Assembly: GCA_004552965.1 (NCBI GenBank)
Contig: SFMU01000047.1
Coordinates: 1-24,347, forward strand
Length of the DNA stretch: 24,347 nucleotides
Source: Bacteroidales bacterium
GTDB lineage: Bacteria > Bacteroidota > Bacteroidia > Bacteroidales > UBA932
Direction: 5' to 3'
Part shown: positions 1 to 7,174 of the stretch, in pieces
How positions within the stretch are numbered: position 1 is the first letter of the stretch
Layout: each line of letters opens with the position of its first letter
Translations under genes and position numbers: made by a program
Notes under the pieces: model-generated
Databases searched by the model: none
Seen by the model: the letters and a program-made list of their open reading frames with translations, nothing else
Told to the model about the DNA's origin: nothing

Positions 1-608
1 GACTCAAGCCTTGATACTGTCCTGAAATTAGCTTTTGACATATCCTGCGCTTTCTGTTCATAGGCGCGAATCATTCTGAGAGATATGCCGGATATTCTGG
101 CTAATTCTTCCTGAGTGAGACCGCATCTTTCTCTCGCTTTCTTCAATGGGCTTATTGACGCGTTGACGGTTTCCGCTATAATCTTGTCTGCAACGTTAGC
201 GAACTTGTCAAGATCCGCTTCGTGCAGTGGATGATAAAGCGCAATAACCTTTTCTATGTGAAGGCCGTTTTCTTCAATGAATCGAAAAGGTTTTCCTGTT
301 TTCCATTGATAGTATGCCAGAACCCATCCTGCCCAATATTCAGGAGAAATGGTGAATGTACCGTCAATGGCTGCTGGCGACTCTCCCATTGTGATTTCAG
401 TGACAAGAGAGACAAGCTCTGGTCCTGAAAACCCGGCGAGATAGCGCGGATTGCATTTCTCTATCTGACCGGCGACTCCGCTTGTCAAGAACATCCGATA
501 AAACAACCGTGGCGGAAAACCACACTGGTTGATGCCACAGTCCATCATCGTGGCAAGATTCTCCATAGCATACGGTAGATATGCTGCATTATAAGCGTGG
601 GTCTCCAT
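1..608 (-). CDS. Xre-type helix-turn-helix protein, candidate antitoxin (3' end cut by window edge)
   Basis: Read by hand from the minus strand: an ATG at 608 opens a frame of 202 codons that runs off the left edge, so the C-terminus is missing. The C-terminal part (about residues 154-190) is a clear Xre/Cro-type HTH with the run GLTQEELARISGISLRMI. The first 150 residues form an unassigned domain rich in aromatic residues, with MENLATMMDCGINQCGF near the start and PEYWAGWVLAYYQWKTGKPF near residue 90. I recall similar N-terminal regions in Firmicutes and Bacteroidota proteins encoded beside DUF3990 genes, but this is memory, not a search. The start overlaps the last 20 bp of the upstream DUF3990 gene, so the two are translationally linked. 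The inferred role is DNA-binding antitoxin and autorepressor acting on the palindrome at 1272-1289. The fold of the N-terminal domain is unknown to me. Confidence 0.8.
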   Translation of the reverse strand, partial: METHAYNAAYLPYAMENLATMMDCGINQCGFPPRLFYRMFLTSGVAGQIEKCNPRYLAGFSGPELVSLVTEITMGESPAAIDGTFTISPEYWAGWVLAYYQWKTGKPFRFIEENGLHIEKVIALYHPLHEADLDKFANVADKIIAETVNASISPLKKARERCGLTQEELARISGISLRMIRAYEQKAQDMSKANFRTVSRLE

Positions 609-1263
609 TCTTTATTCCTCCTCTGATAAGATCAATGGCATATAATTCGTCAAGAGAGTACCTATGAGAAGTAATCTCTTTGTATTTTTCCCTTGCCATG
701 CGGTCTCTCTCGCAATATCTGGCATAGTATTCACTGCGTTCCACAGGTATTATCTCCCCTTTCGTGATGGACTCAAACGCCCGTGCGCTTTTAAGGACAA
801 TCTGCTCCCCCAACTTTCCGAGCATCATGGCCTGCTTGAGGTCTCCGAGAGACAGTGTATTGCTGATGAAGTCCCTTGCATAGGAGAAATAGGAGTCATC
901 CGCCCTGTATCCCTTGATGATGTCATAGCTCTTGTATTCAGGCAGGAATGTTTCCAGGATATATTCTCTCGCTTCATGCGGAAGACCTTCAGCAATGGAG
1001 AACTTCCTGTTTTCGAGAAGAATGGCAAGCCAATTCAGTATATTGTACTGAGGCCCGTTGAGATAAAGGACTTTCAGGCTCTCCAGGTTCAGGATATACT
1101 GGTTGGCATATCCGTCAGAGTCCTGAGAGCAGGCCCATTCCTTGGCCAGTTCAAGATTTTCTGTACAGTAGAATCCCTGCCCGTAATCGTTGTAGGCCTT
1201 CCCCTCTCCGAAAACGGGAGTCACAATATTTGGCGATCCGTGGTAAATTGTAATAGTTTTCAT
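589..1263 (-). CDS. DUF3990 family protein, candidate ADP-ribosyltransferase-like toxin
   Basis: A 224-residue protein. The N-terminus reads MKTITIYHGSPNIV and continues with YNDYGQGFYCTENLELAKEW at about residues 24-43. This is the DUF3990 signature: an early YHGS followed by a G-x-G-FY-x-T-E segment. These elements resemble the first two motifs of ADP-ribosyltransferase folds, and I believe the family is grouped with that superfamily. A later segment, LGEQIVLKSARAFE (about residues 151-164), could hold the third, Glu-containing motif. No signal peptide or membrane segment is visible, so it is cytoplasmic. It is the first gene of a two-gene unit and ends inside the start of the HTH gene. A promoter and a palindromic operator lie directly upstream. 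Toxin function is inferred from family, pairing and autoregulatory layout; no activity can be read from the sequence. Confidence 0.82.
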   Translation of the reverse strand: MKTITIYHGSPNIVTPVFGEGKAYNDYGQGFYCTENLELAKEWACSQDSDGYANQYILNLESLKVLYLNGPQYNILNWLAILLENRKFSIAEGLPHEAREYILETFLPEYKSYDIIKGYRADDSYFSYARDFISNTLSLGDLKQAMMLGKLGEQIVLKSARAFESITKGEIIPVERSEYYARYCERDRMAREKYKEITSHRYSLDELYAIDLIRGGIKNGDPRL

Positions 1264-1271
1264 TTCCCAAG

Positions 1272-1289
1272 GTAACGTTATAACGTCAC
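1272..1289. promoter_or_regulatory. Palindromic operator of the DUF3990/HTH module
   Basis: The core ACGTTATAACGT is a perfect 12-bp palindrome, and the wider 18 bp GTaACGTTATAACGTcAC matches at 16 of 18 positions. It lies between the -7 box (1292-1299) and the start codon (1263) of the DUF3990 gene, over the expected transcription start. A repressor bound there would block the promoter. The obvious candidate ligand is the HTH protein encoded second in the unit. The palindrome is seen directly; the regulatory role is inferred. Confidence 0.55.
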
Positions 1290-1291
1290 AT

Positions 1292-1322
1292 CAAAAATAA
1301 GGAAATTATTTGATACGGCAAT
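1292..1322 (-). promoter_or_regulatory. Bacteroidota-type promoter of the DUF3990/HTH module
   Basis: On the minus strand, TATTTTTG (1292-1299) fits the Bacteroidota -7 consensus TAnnTTTG exactly. ATTG (1319-1322) sits 19 bp further upstream at the place of the -33 TTTG box. The predicted start is near 1285, giving a leader of about 20 nt that begins inside the palindrome. Confidence 0.55.
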
Positions 1323-1332
1323 ATGGCTATAA

Positions 1333-1348
1333 ATAATTTGCAAATTAT
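1333..1348. repeat. Perfect 16-bp AT-rich palindrome
   Basis: ATAATTTGCAAATTAT is its own reverse complement. It lies 11 bp upstream of the -33 box of the DUF3990 promoter and could be a second protein-binding site, but it differs in sequence from the 1272-1289 palindrome. Confidence 0.5.
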
Positions 1349-1376
1349 GAACACGGGAAGGTCGGAATTATGGATA

Positions 1377-1478
1377 CGCCGCGGGGATTTGCCGCACTGC
1401 GTGCGTCACATCCCTTCCCGCTCGCCGCGGGGATTTGCCGCACTGCGTGCGTCACATCCCTCTCCGCTCGCCGCGGGG
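1377..1478. repeat. 46-bp tandem repeat, 2.2 copies
   Basis: Copies at 1377-1422 and 1423-1468 differ at only two positions (CCCTTCCCGCT versus CCCTCTCCGCT), and a third partial copy covers 1469-1478. The unit starts CGCCGCGGGGATTTGCCGCA and is much richer in GC than the AT-rich DNA just upstream. Short open frames run through it on the plus strand, but 46 is not a multiple of three and none resembles a protein. With the palindromes and the hairpin element, this fills the gene-free stretch 1264-1634. Confidence 0.9.
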
Positions 1479-1497
1479 GCCCTTGCAAAGCTGTGGG

Positions 1498-1623
1498 AAA
1501 TCAAGGAGTTGCGCGGCCGGGGCCGCGATTCCGTTTATGCCCAAGGCCTTACAAAAGCAAGCTTTTGACGGCCTTGGACATAAACGGAATCAGCATCGCG
1601 TTGCGATGCTGACTCCTTGATTT
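1498..1623. repeat. 126-bp multi-arm inverted-repeat element beside tRNA-Ser
   Basis: An outer perfect 12-bp stem (AAATCAAGGAGT at 1498-1509 with its complement at 1612-1623) encloses three hairpins. These are CGCGGCC/GGCCGCG around 1512-1527; a stem of about 30 bp with few mismatches, starting GATTCCGTTTATG at 1527 and returning to 1591; and AGCATCGC/GCGATGCT at 1592-1610. Folded as single-stranded DNA or RNA, this makes a cloverleaf-like junction. It lies 12 bp downstream of the tRNA-Ser 3' end. It may be a MITE- or REP-like mobile palindrome or a processing or termination structure. There is no T-run on the tRNA-proximal side, which argues against a simple terminator. Confidence 0.7.
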
Positions 1624-1634
1624 GGTTCGCTTTG

Positions 1635-1721
1635 CGGTGAGTGAGGGATTCGAACCCCCGTAGCGATCGCTCGCTAACCTGTTTTCGAGGCAGGCTCCTT
1701 CAACCACTCGGACAACTCACC
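1635..1721 (-). tRNA. tRNA-Ser (anticodon CGA)
   Basis: On the minus strand the 5' acceptor strand GGTGAGT pairs with ACTCACC at the 3' end, and the discriminator is G. The anticodon loop is CTCGAAA, giving anticodon CGA, which reads UCG codons. The T-loop TTCGAAT is present. A long variable arm (TAGCGA-gcga-TCGCTA) is typical of a class II tRNA-Ser. The length is 87 nt and CCA is not encoded. Confidence 0.95.
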
Positions 1722-1740
1722 TTCTTGTTCTTCCGGCCGA

Positions 1741-1748
1741 CAAATTTA
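1741..1748 (-). promoter_or_regulatory. -7 box of the tRNA-Ser promoter
   Basis: The minus-strand TAAATTTG matches TAnnTTTG exactly and lies 19 bp upstream of the tRNA 5' end. The -33 region is not well conserved. Confidence 0.5.
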
Positions 1749-1768
1749 GCATTAGTTTTTCAGAAAAC

Positions 1769-3199
1769 CTACACATTTTCCTCTTCAAGCGTAAAAGCGG
1801 AACTGCCGTCGAAGCAATGGGTGCAGAGACGGCACTTGTCGAGGCCGATAGCCGAGACTATGGACTCGATCTTGCTGTATTTGAGGGAATCCAGGTTGAG
1901 ACGTGAGGCTATCTCGGAGACCATCCTGTTATATTCAGGAGAATCAGTCTTTGAATATGCAGAAACATTCTTCCCAGAATCGCCCTCGAAGTCCCTGATA
2001 ATCCTTCTTGTGATGAGGTCGAGCTCGCTCTTGCTGGCTGAGAAATTGATGAAAGGACAGGAATGCAGCAGCGGCGGGCAGGCGATGCGCATATGAACCT
2101 CCCTTGCGCCGAGCGAATGCAGAAGCTTGGTGCTGTCTGTAAGCTGCGTACCTCTGACAATGCTGTCGTCGCAGAAGAGAACCCTCTTTCCCTTGAGAAT
2201 GGCACTGTTCGGGATAAGCTTCATCTTGGCGACAAGGTTGCGGGTTTCCTGATTGATCGGCATGAAGGAGCGCGGCCAGGTCGGAGTGTACTTCGAGAAA
2301 CCGTTCTTGTAAGGGACATTGTGGCCCTCGGCATAGCCTATTGCCATTCCGATACCGCTGTCAGGGATGCTGCAGGAGCAGTCGACCTCGGTCTTGTCCT
2401 CCCGACCCATGATCCGGCCGGTCTCGTTGCGCATCTCCTCGACATTCTTTCCTTCGTAGACGCTTGTCGGGAAACCGTAGTAAATCCAGAGGAAAGAGCA
2501 GATCTGCATCTTGGGATTCGGCTTGCGGATGACCTCGTAGCCGTCTGCCTTGATCCTGACGATCTCTCCCGGGCCGATGAACTTGTCGATTTCGTAGCCC
2601 AGATTGGCGAATGCTGTGGTCTCGCTGGCAATTGCGTAGGCACCGTCTTTCCGACCGATGGCAAGCGGGGTGCGGCCCCAGGAGTCACGGGCTGCGATGA
2701 TTCCGTCCTCGGTCAGCAGAAGCATGGTACAGGAGCCTTTGACGGTCCTGTAGACATTCTCGATGCCATCCACGAAATCCTTGCCCTGGATGATCAGAAG
2801 GGAGACGAGTTCGGTGGGATTGATCTTCCCGCTGCTGAACTCGCTCAAAGGCAAGTTCTTGGAAAGCAGATCCGCAGAAATCGCATCCTGATTGTTGACC
2901 TTGGCGACGGTCACGATCGCGAAACGTCCCAGATGGGAATTCATCAGAAGAGGCTGGGCATCGGTGTCGCTGATCACACCTATTCCGGAATTGCCCCTGA
3001 ACTTGCAGAGTTCCGGTTCGAACTTGGTCCGGAAATACGAACTCTCAAGACTGTGGATGCTCCTGAAAAAGCCTTCTTCAGTGCTGTAGGTTGCGAGACC
3101 TGCCCGGCGCGTGCCGAGATGGGAATGGTAGTCTGTACCGTAGAAAAGGTCTGTTACACAAGGATTTTCCCTGGCAATGGTTCCGAATATTCCGCCCAT
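1769..3199 (-). CDS. purF: Amidophosphoribosyltransferase-family protein (PurF-like) without the N-terminal Cys
   Basis: A 476-residue protein taking ATG 3199 as the start; the frame stays open to an ATG at 3271, but the added residues are not family-like. Its N-terminal Ntn-hydrolase (class II glutaminase) domain begins MGGIFGTI and contains SHLGTRRAGLATY. The C-terminal phosphoribosyltransferase domain carries the PRPP-binding loop VLFCDDSIVRGTQ at about residues 340-352. The C-terminus has a CRLCTHC cluster that could hold metal or Fe-S. PurF normally makes phosphoribosylamine from PRPP and glutamine, the first step of purine synthesis, and uses Cys1 exposed after Met removal. Here that position is Gly. 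I recall the same MGG start in other Bacteroidota PurF-like proteins, so it is probably lineage-typical and not a sequencing error. It may be ammonia-dependent or a regulatory paralogue. Confidence 0.85.
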   Translation of the reverse strand: MGGIFGTIARENPCVTDLFYGTDYHSHLGTRRAGLATYSTEEGFFRSIHSLESSYFRTKFEPELCKFRGNSGIGVISDTDAQPLLMNSHLGRFAIVTVAKVNNQDAISADLLSKNLPLSEFSSGKINPTELVSLLIIQGKDFVDGIENVYRTVKGSCTMLLLTEDGIIAARDSWGRTPLAIGRKDGAYAIASETTAFANLGYEIDKFIGPGEIVRIKADGYEVIRKPNPKMQICSFLWIYYGFPTSVYEGKNVEEMRNETGRIMGREDKTEVDCSCSIPDSGIGMAIGYAEGHNVPYKNGFSKYTPTWPRSFMPINQETRNLVAKMKLIPNSAILKGKRVLFCDDSIVRGTQLTDSTKLLHSLGAREVHMRIACPPLLHSCPFINFSASKSELDLITRRIIRDFEGDSGKNVSAYSKTDSPEYNRMVSEIASRLNLDSLKYSKIESIVSAIGLDKCRLCTHCFDGSSAFTLEEENV

Positions 3200-3327
3200 C
3201 GAATAGTGTTTGTCGATTTTCGCATGCGAAGATACATCATTCTTGCAGAAAAACATAAAGACTTGCCGCACTTTTTGATTAAATTCGCAGTCGGAAACAT
3301 TATTCCGCAGAGAGGATCAGTTTCCGT

Positions 3328-3399
3328 GAATATGCCGCCGGACGCCGGGGCGCGAACCTTCGCATCAAGGCCGCGGGGACGGTGAGCTACGGCATATTC
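3328..3399. repeat. Facing pair of GAATATGCCG words in the purF-pta divergent region
   Basis: GAATATGCCG at 3328-3337 faces CGGCATATTC at 3390-3399, a 10-bp inverted repeat around 52 bp of GC-rich DNA. Both are copies of the word that is over-represented across the window. They lie between two divergent start codons, so a terminator role is unlikely. Nothing else stands out in the 230 bp between purF and pta. Confidence 0.7.
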
Positions 3400-3429
3400 A
3401 GAGAAAGATAACCAATAAACCTTTATAAT

Positions 3430-4434
3430 ATGTCATTGATAGATAACATCATCGCGCGTGCAAAATCGAACAGGCAGCGCATTGTGCTTCCGGAGTCTCT
3501 CGAGGAGCGTACCATCACCGCAGCCGACAAGGCCCTGGCAGACGAAATCGCCGACATCATCCTCATCGGTGACCGGGGCGAGATCCTTGCCCTGGCAGAC
3601 AGGCTCGGCCTCAAGAACATCGGAAAGGCAACCATCATCGACCCGAAGACCAGCGAGAAGACCGAGGAATATGCCCAGCTTCTTTTCCAGCTCCGCCAGA
3701 AGAAGGGAATGACCATCGAGAAGGCTCATGAACTGGTCATGGACCCTCTCTACTTCGGTTGCCTCATCATCAAGAGCGGAGATGCAGACGGACAGATCAG
3801 CGGCGCTCTTTCCACAACCGGTGAGACCCTCCGTCCTGCCCTTCAGATCATCAAGTGCGCTCCAGGCATCACCTGTGTCAGCGGTGCAATGCTCATGATC
3901 ACCCAGACTCCTGAATTCGGCGACAACGGCGTGCTCGTCATGGGAGACGTGGCTGTTACCCCGATGCCGGATGCCAATCAGCTTGCCCAGATCGCAGTCT
4001 GCACGGCACAGACCGCAAAGAGCGTGGCAGGTCTCGACCCTAAGGTAGCCATGCTTTCATTCTCGACAAAGGGCTCGGCAAAGCACGAAGTTGTGGACAA
4101 GGTCATCGAGGCCACCAGACTGGCAAAGGAGATGGATCCGGAACTCAAGATCGACGGCGAACTCCAGGCAGATGCAGCCCTCGTGCCTTCAGTCGGCAAG
4201 AAGAAGGCTCCGGGCTCCGAGATCGCCGGTGAGGCCAATGTACTCGTCGTGCCTTGCCTCGAGGTCGGCAACATTGCCTACAAGCTTGTGCAGAGGCTCG
4301 GAAGGGCAGACGCAATCGGACCTATCCTCCAGGGTATCGCCCGTCCGGTCAACGACCTCAGCCGCGGCTGCTCCGTCGATGACATCTACAAGATGGTGGC
4401 CATCACGGCCTGCCAGGCAATGGATGCAAAATAG
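3430..4434 (+). CDS. pta: Phosphate acetyltransferase
   Basis: A 334-residue cytoplasmic enzyme of normal single-domain length, with no N-terminal regulatory extension. It interconverts acetyl-CoA plus phosphate and acetyl-phosphate plus CoA, the first half of the Pta-AckA acetate/ATP route. Family motifs are visible in order: RIVLPES near residue 17, SGALSTTGETLRPALQII near 125, GDVAVTPMPDANQLAQIA near 172, LSFSTKGSAKH near 210 and DGELQADAALVP near 240. ANVLVVPCLEVGNIAYKL follows near 270. The usual partner ackA is not in the window. Thirteen bases separate it from purT, so the two are probably co-transcribed. Both enzymes touch acyl-phosphate or formate metabolism, but a direct functional link is only a guess. 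Confidence 0.96.
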   Translation: MSLIDNIIARAKSNRQRIVLPESLEERTITAADKALADEIADIILIGDRGEILALADRLGLKNIGKATIIDPKTSEKTEEYAQLLFQLRQKKGMTIEKAHELVMDPLYFGCLIIKSGDADGQISGALSTTGETLRPALQIIKCAPGITCVSGAMLMITQTPEFGDNGVLVMGDVAVTPMPDANQLAQIAVCTAQTAKSVAGLDPKVAMLSFSTKGSAKHEVVDKVIEATRLAKEMDPELKIDGELQADAALVPSVGKKKAPGSEIAGEANVLVVPCLEVGNIAYKLVQRLGRADAIGPILQGIARPVNDLSRGCSVDDIYKMVAITACQAMDAK

Positions 4435-4447
4435 ACAGTGACTGAAT

Positions 4448-5635
4448 ATGGCAAACATCGGCAATCCTTTCACACCTTCCGAAAAGAAGGCGGTCCTGTG
4501 CGGCTCAGGGGAACTTGGAAAAGAAGTCGCAATCGAACTTGAACGCTACGGTGTCAATGTCGTGGCTGTGGACAAGTATCCAGGAGCACCTGCCATGCAG
4601 GTTGCGCAGTCGTCACACGTCCTTTCGATGCTTGACGGGGACGCTCTCGCACAGGTGATCGAAGAGGAGAAACCGGATCTGATCATCCCGGAAGTCGAGG
4701 CTATTGCCACTCCGAAACTCATCGAACTCGAGGACAAGGGCTACAAGGTCATCCCGACCGCCCACGCCACCTTCCTCACGATGAACCGTGAAGGAATACG
4801 CCGCCTCGCTGCCGAGGAGCTCGGCCTGCCTACTTCCAGATACGAGTTTGCCTCCACGGAGGAGGAATTCGAAGCCGCGGTCGGAAGGATCGGCTGCCCT
4901 TGTGTCGTCAAGCCAGTGATGAGTTCTTCCGGACATGGCCAGAGCGTCATCCGTGATGCCTCCCAGATAAAGGAGGCCTGGAAGATTTCCCAGGAGGGCG
5001 GCCGTGCCGGAGGCGGCAAGGTCATCGTCGAGGGCTTTGTGGATTTCGACTACGAGATCACCCTTCTCACCGTCCGCCACAGTGCCGGCACAACCTTCCT
5101 CAAGCCTATCGGCCATCACCAGGTGGACGGTGACTACCGCGAGTCCTGGCAGCCTCAGGCAATGAGTCCGGAAGCCGAAAAGAAGGCGCAGGAGATTGCA
5201 GGAAGCATCACTGCCGCTCTTGGAGGGCACGGAATATTCGGAGTCGAACTCTTCGTCAAGGGAGAGGATGTCATATTCAGTGAAGTTTCTCCGCGCCCGC
5301 ACGACACCGGAATGGTCACAATGATTTCGCAGGACCTTTCCGAGTTTGCCCTGCACGCGCGCGCCGTCCTCGACCTTCCTGTCCCGGAGGTCCGCTTCTA
5401 CGGGCCATCCGCCTCGAAGGCAATCGTCGTCGAGGGAAACACTTCCGAATATGAGTTCATCGATGTGGACAAGGTGCTCGAAGAGCCGGGAGTCCAGGTG
5501 CGTTTCTTCGGCAAGCCCGAGATTCGCGGACACCGCCGCGTGGGAGTGATCCTGGCGACCGACGAGACAGTCGAAAAGGCGCTCCAGAAGGCCGAGAGGG
5601 CATATTCAAAGCTAAAGGTAAAGATACATCAATAG
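4448..5635 (+). CDS. purT: Formate-dependent phosphoribosylglycinamide formyltransferase (PurT)
   Basis: A 395-residue ATP-grasp enzyme that makes formyl-GAR from GAR, formate and ATP, the folate-independent version of the third purine step. The N-terminal nucleotide-binding part has VLCGSGELGKEVAIELERYG. The ATP-grasp part has CPCVVKPVMSSSGHGQSV near residue 155 and EVSPRPHDTGMVTMISQDLS near 280, which carries the metal and phosphate ligands. The C-terminal lobe has RRVGVILATDETVEKAL. The length is typical. Its TAG stop is followed directly by the ATG of the next gene, so pta, purT and the ABC ATPase look like one operon. Using formate as the one-carbon donor suits an anaerobe that forms formate by fermentation. 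Confidence 0.96.
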   Translation: MANIGNPFTPSEKKAVLCGSGELGKEVAIELERYGVNVVAVDKYPGAPAMQVAQSSHVLSMLDGDALAQVIEEEKPDLIIPEVEAIATPKLIELEDKGYKVIPTAHATFLTMNREGIRRLAAEELGLPTSRYEFASTEEEFEAAVGRIGCPCVVKPVMSSSGHGQSVIRDASQIKEAWKISQEGGRAGGGKVIVEGFVDFDYEITLLTVRHSAGTTFLKPIGHHQVDGDYRESWQPQAMSPEAEKKAQEIAGSITAALGGHGIFGVELFVKGEDVIFSEVSPRPHDTGMVTMISQDLSEFALHARAVLDLPVPEVRFYGPSASKAIVVEGNTSEYEFIDVDKVLEEPGVQVRFFGKPEIRGHRRVGVILATDETVEKALQKAERAYSKLKVKIHQ

Positions 5636-7174
5636 ATGAGCGAAACCGCGAAACCGATAGTGCGCATCGAGTCCGGTCTCCCGATGGTCAGGGAATGGCA
5701 GCTCGCTGCGCCTGTCGACTTTGTGTTCGGGGCTGGAGAACATATTGCAGTCTTCGGACGGAACGGAGCCGGCAAGACCAAACTCGTCGAAATCATCCTC
5801 GGGAGGCATCCCGTCAAGAAGGGAATCATCGAATATGCCTTCCCCTCACCCGTCCGGAAATATGTGAGCGAGAATGTCAAGTATCTGGCATTCAAGGATT
5901 GCTACGGTGGAGAAACCGAGCAGAACTACTATCTCCAGCAAAGGTGGAATTCCTGGGATGTGGATGACGAGAGGATTCTGCTGTCCAGCGGGGAGCTTCG
6001 CAAGCACAGTCTCTCCAAAGTTCTCGGGACAGAGCCTTGTCTGCTGATTCTGGACAACCCTTTCGTGGGACTGGATGCCGCCTCGCGGCTCGTTCTCAGC
6101 GAGCAGCTCAGGGCGATTGTCCAGGGCGGGAAGACTAGCCTGATGCTGGTGCTCTCCAGGGAGGATGAGATCCCTCCTTTCATGACGCATGTTGTCGAAG
6201 TGAAGGATGAGGTTGTCCTGCCGAAGAAGAGACTTGCAGACTGGCTTGCAGAACGGAATTCAGAGGAGGCCAGCCGCAAAGGGATGGCTTGCGGTCCGGG
6301 ACAGGATTGCAGTTTTGGACAGGATTACAGTTCAGGGCAGGATTGCAGTTTTGGACAGGATTACAGTTCAGGACAGGATTACAGTTCGGGACAGGATTCC
6401 GGTCCGGGACAGGCCATCAGCACCGGGGACGCACACTGCAACGCGGACTCCCCTACTTTGGAAAACGGGCCCTCCGCCCGGCGAGCTGCAGACGATCCGG
6501 CTTCCTCCACCGAGATTGTCCGCCTCAACAAAGTGACAATCAGGTACGGCGAAAGGACCATCCTCAAGGATCTGGACTGGGTGGTCAGGAAAGGGGAACA
6601 CTGGTCCCTGACCGGTCCCAACGGTTCCGGCAAGTCCACCCTGCTTGGCCTTGTCTGCGCCGACAATCCACAGAGCTACGCCTGCGACATCTCCCTTTTC
6701 GGAAGAAAGAGAGGCAGCGGAGAAAGCATCTGGGACATCAAGAAACACATCGGCTACGTCAGTCCGGAACTGCATCGGAGTTTCAAACGGGACATCACAG
6801 CTGAAAGAATCGTGGCAAACGGACTCAGAGACTTCCACGGTCTGTTCACCAAGGCCAACGAAGAAGAGATCCGGACAGCAAGGAAATGCCTGGAACGGTT
6901 CGGAGCCGGCCATCTCGCCGGAACATCCTTCCTCAACATGTCCAGCGGAGAACAGCGGATCGTCCTGCTTGCCAGAGCTTTCGTGAAGAATGCGGACCTG
7001 CTGATCCTGGACGAGCCCTTCCACGGACTTGACGACGAGAATGTCCGGATGGTCAGGGGCATAATAGAAGAGTATTGCCAGAATCCCGACAATACTCTCC
7101 TGATGGTGACTCACAGGATGGAAGAGCTTCCTTCCTGCATCGACCACAATCTCACTCTGAAAGTCAATCGTTAG
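5636..7174 (+). CDS. Tandem ABC ATPase (ModF/PhrA-like) with degenerate first domain and repeat linker
   Basis: A 512-residue cytoplasmic protein with two ABC nucleotide-binding domains and no membrane part, the layout of ModF-like ATPases. Domain 1 has Walker A GRNGAGKT (41-48) and signature LSSGE (116-120). Its Walker B is LLILDN, with Asn141 where the catalytic Glu belongs, and the switch-His position reads VLSRE. Domain 2 is canonical: GPNGSGKST (327-335), MSSGEQ (435-440), LLILDE (455-460) and THR with His493. Between them a low-complexity linker (about residues 222-259) repeats the six-residue unit GQD(Y/C)S(S/F) encoded by 18-bp DNA repeats. Only domain 2 should hydrolyse ATP efficiently. 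The substrate is unknown. It starts at the base after the purT stop and its last 11 bp overlap the convergent GH2 gene. Confidence 0.88.
   Translation: MSETAKPIVRIESGLPMVREWQLAAPVDFVFGAGEHIAVFGRNGAGKTKLVEIILGRHPVKKGIIEYAFPSPVRKYVSENVKYLAFKDCYGGETEQNYYLQQRWNSWDVDDERILLSSGELRKHSLSKVLGTEPCLLILDNPFVGLDAASRLVLSEQLRAIVQGGKTSLMLVLSREDEIPPFMTHVVEVKDEVVLPKKRLADWLAERNSEEASRKGMACGPGQDCSFGQDYSSGQDCSFGQDYSSGQDYSSGQDSGPGQAISTGDAHCNADSPTLENGPSARRAADDPASSTEIVRLNKVTIRYGERTILKDLDWVVRKGEHWSLTGPNGSGKSTLLGLVCADNPQSYACDISLFGRKRGSGESIWDIKKHIGYVSPELHRSFKRDITAERIVANGLRDFHGLFTKANEEEIRTARKCLERFGAGHLAGTSFLNMSSGEQRIVLLARAFVKNADLLILDEPFHGLDDENVRMVRGIIEEYCQNPDNTLLMVTHRMEELPSCIDHNLTLKVNR
6299..6412. repeat. 18-bp in-frame tandem repeat in the ABC ATPase linker
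   Basis: About six units close to GGACAGGATTACAGTTCA encode the Gly-Gln-Asp-rich linker. The unit is a multiple of three, so copy-number change would alter linker length without a frameshift. Confidence 0.92.

Noticed and set aside
1498..1623. Integron attC site or simple terminator of tRNA-Ser
   Set aside because: No integrase or core-site pattern was seen, and there is no T-run after the stem on the tRNA transcript side.
3200..3271. Upstream start of the PurF-like gene at 3271
   Set aside because: The extra 24 residues are not family-like and would bury the Ntn-type N-terminus.
2063..3385. 440-residue ORF antisense to the PurF-like gene
   Set aside because: The minus-strand frame has full PurF motifs; this is its shadow. 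The same applies to the 306-residue antisense ORF in purT and the 545-residue one opposite the metallophosphoesterase.
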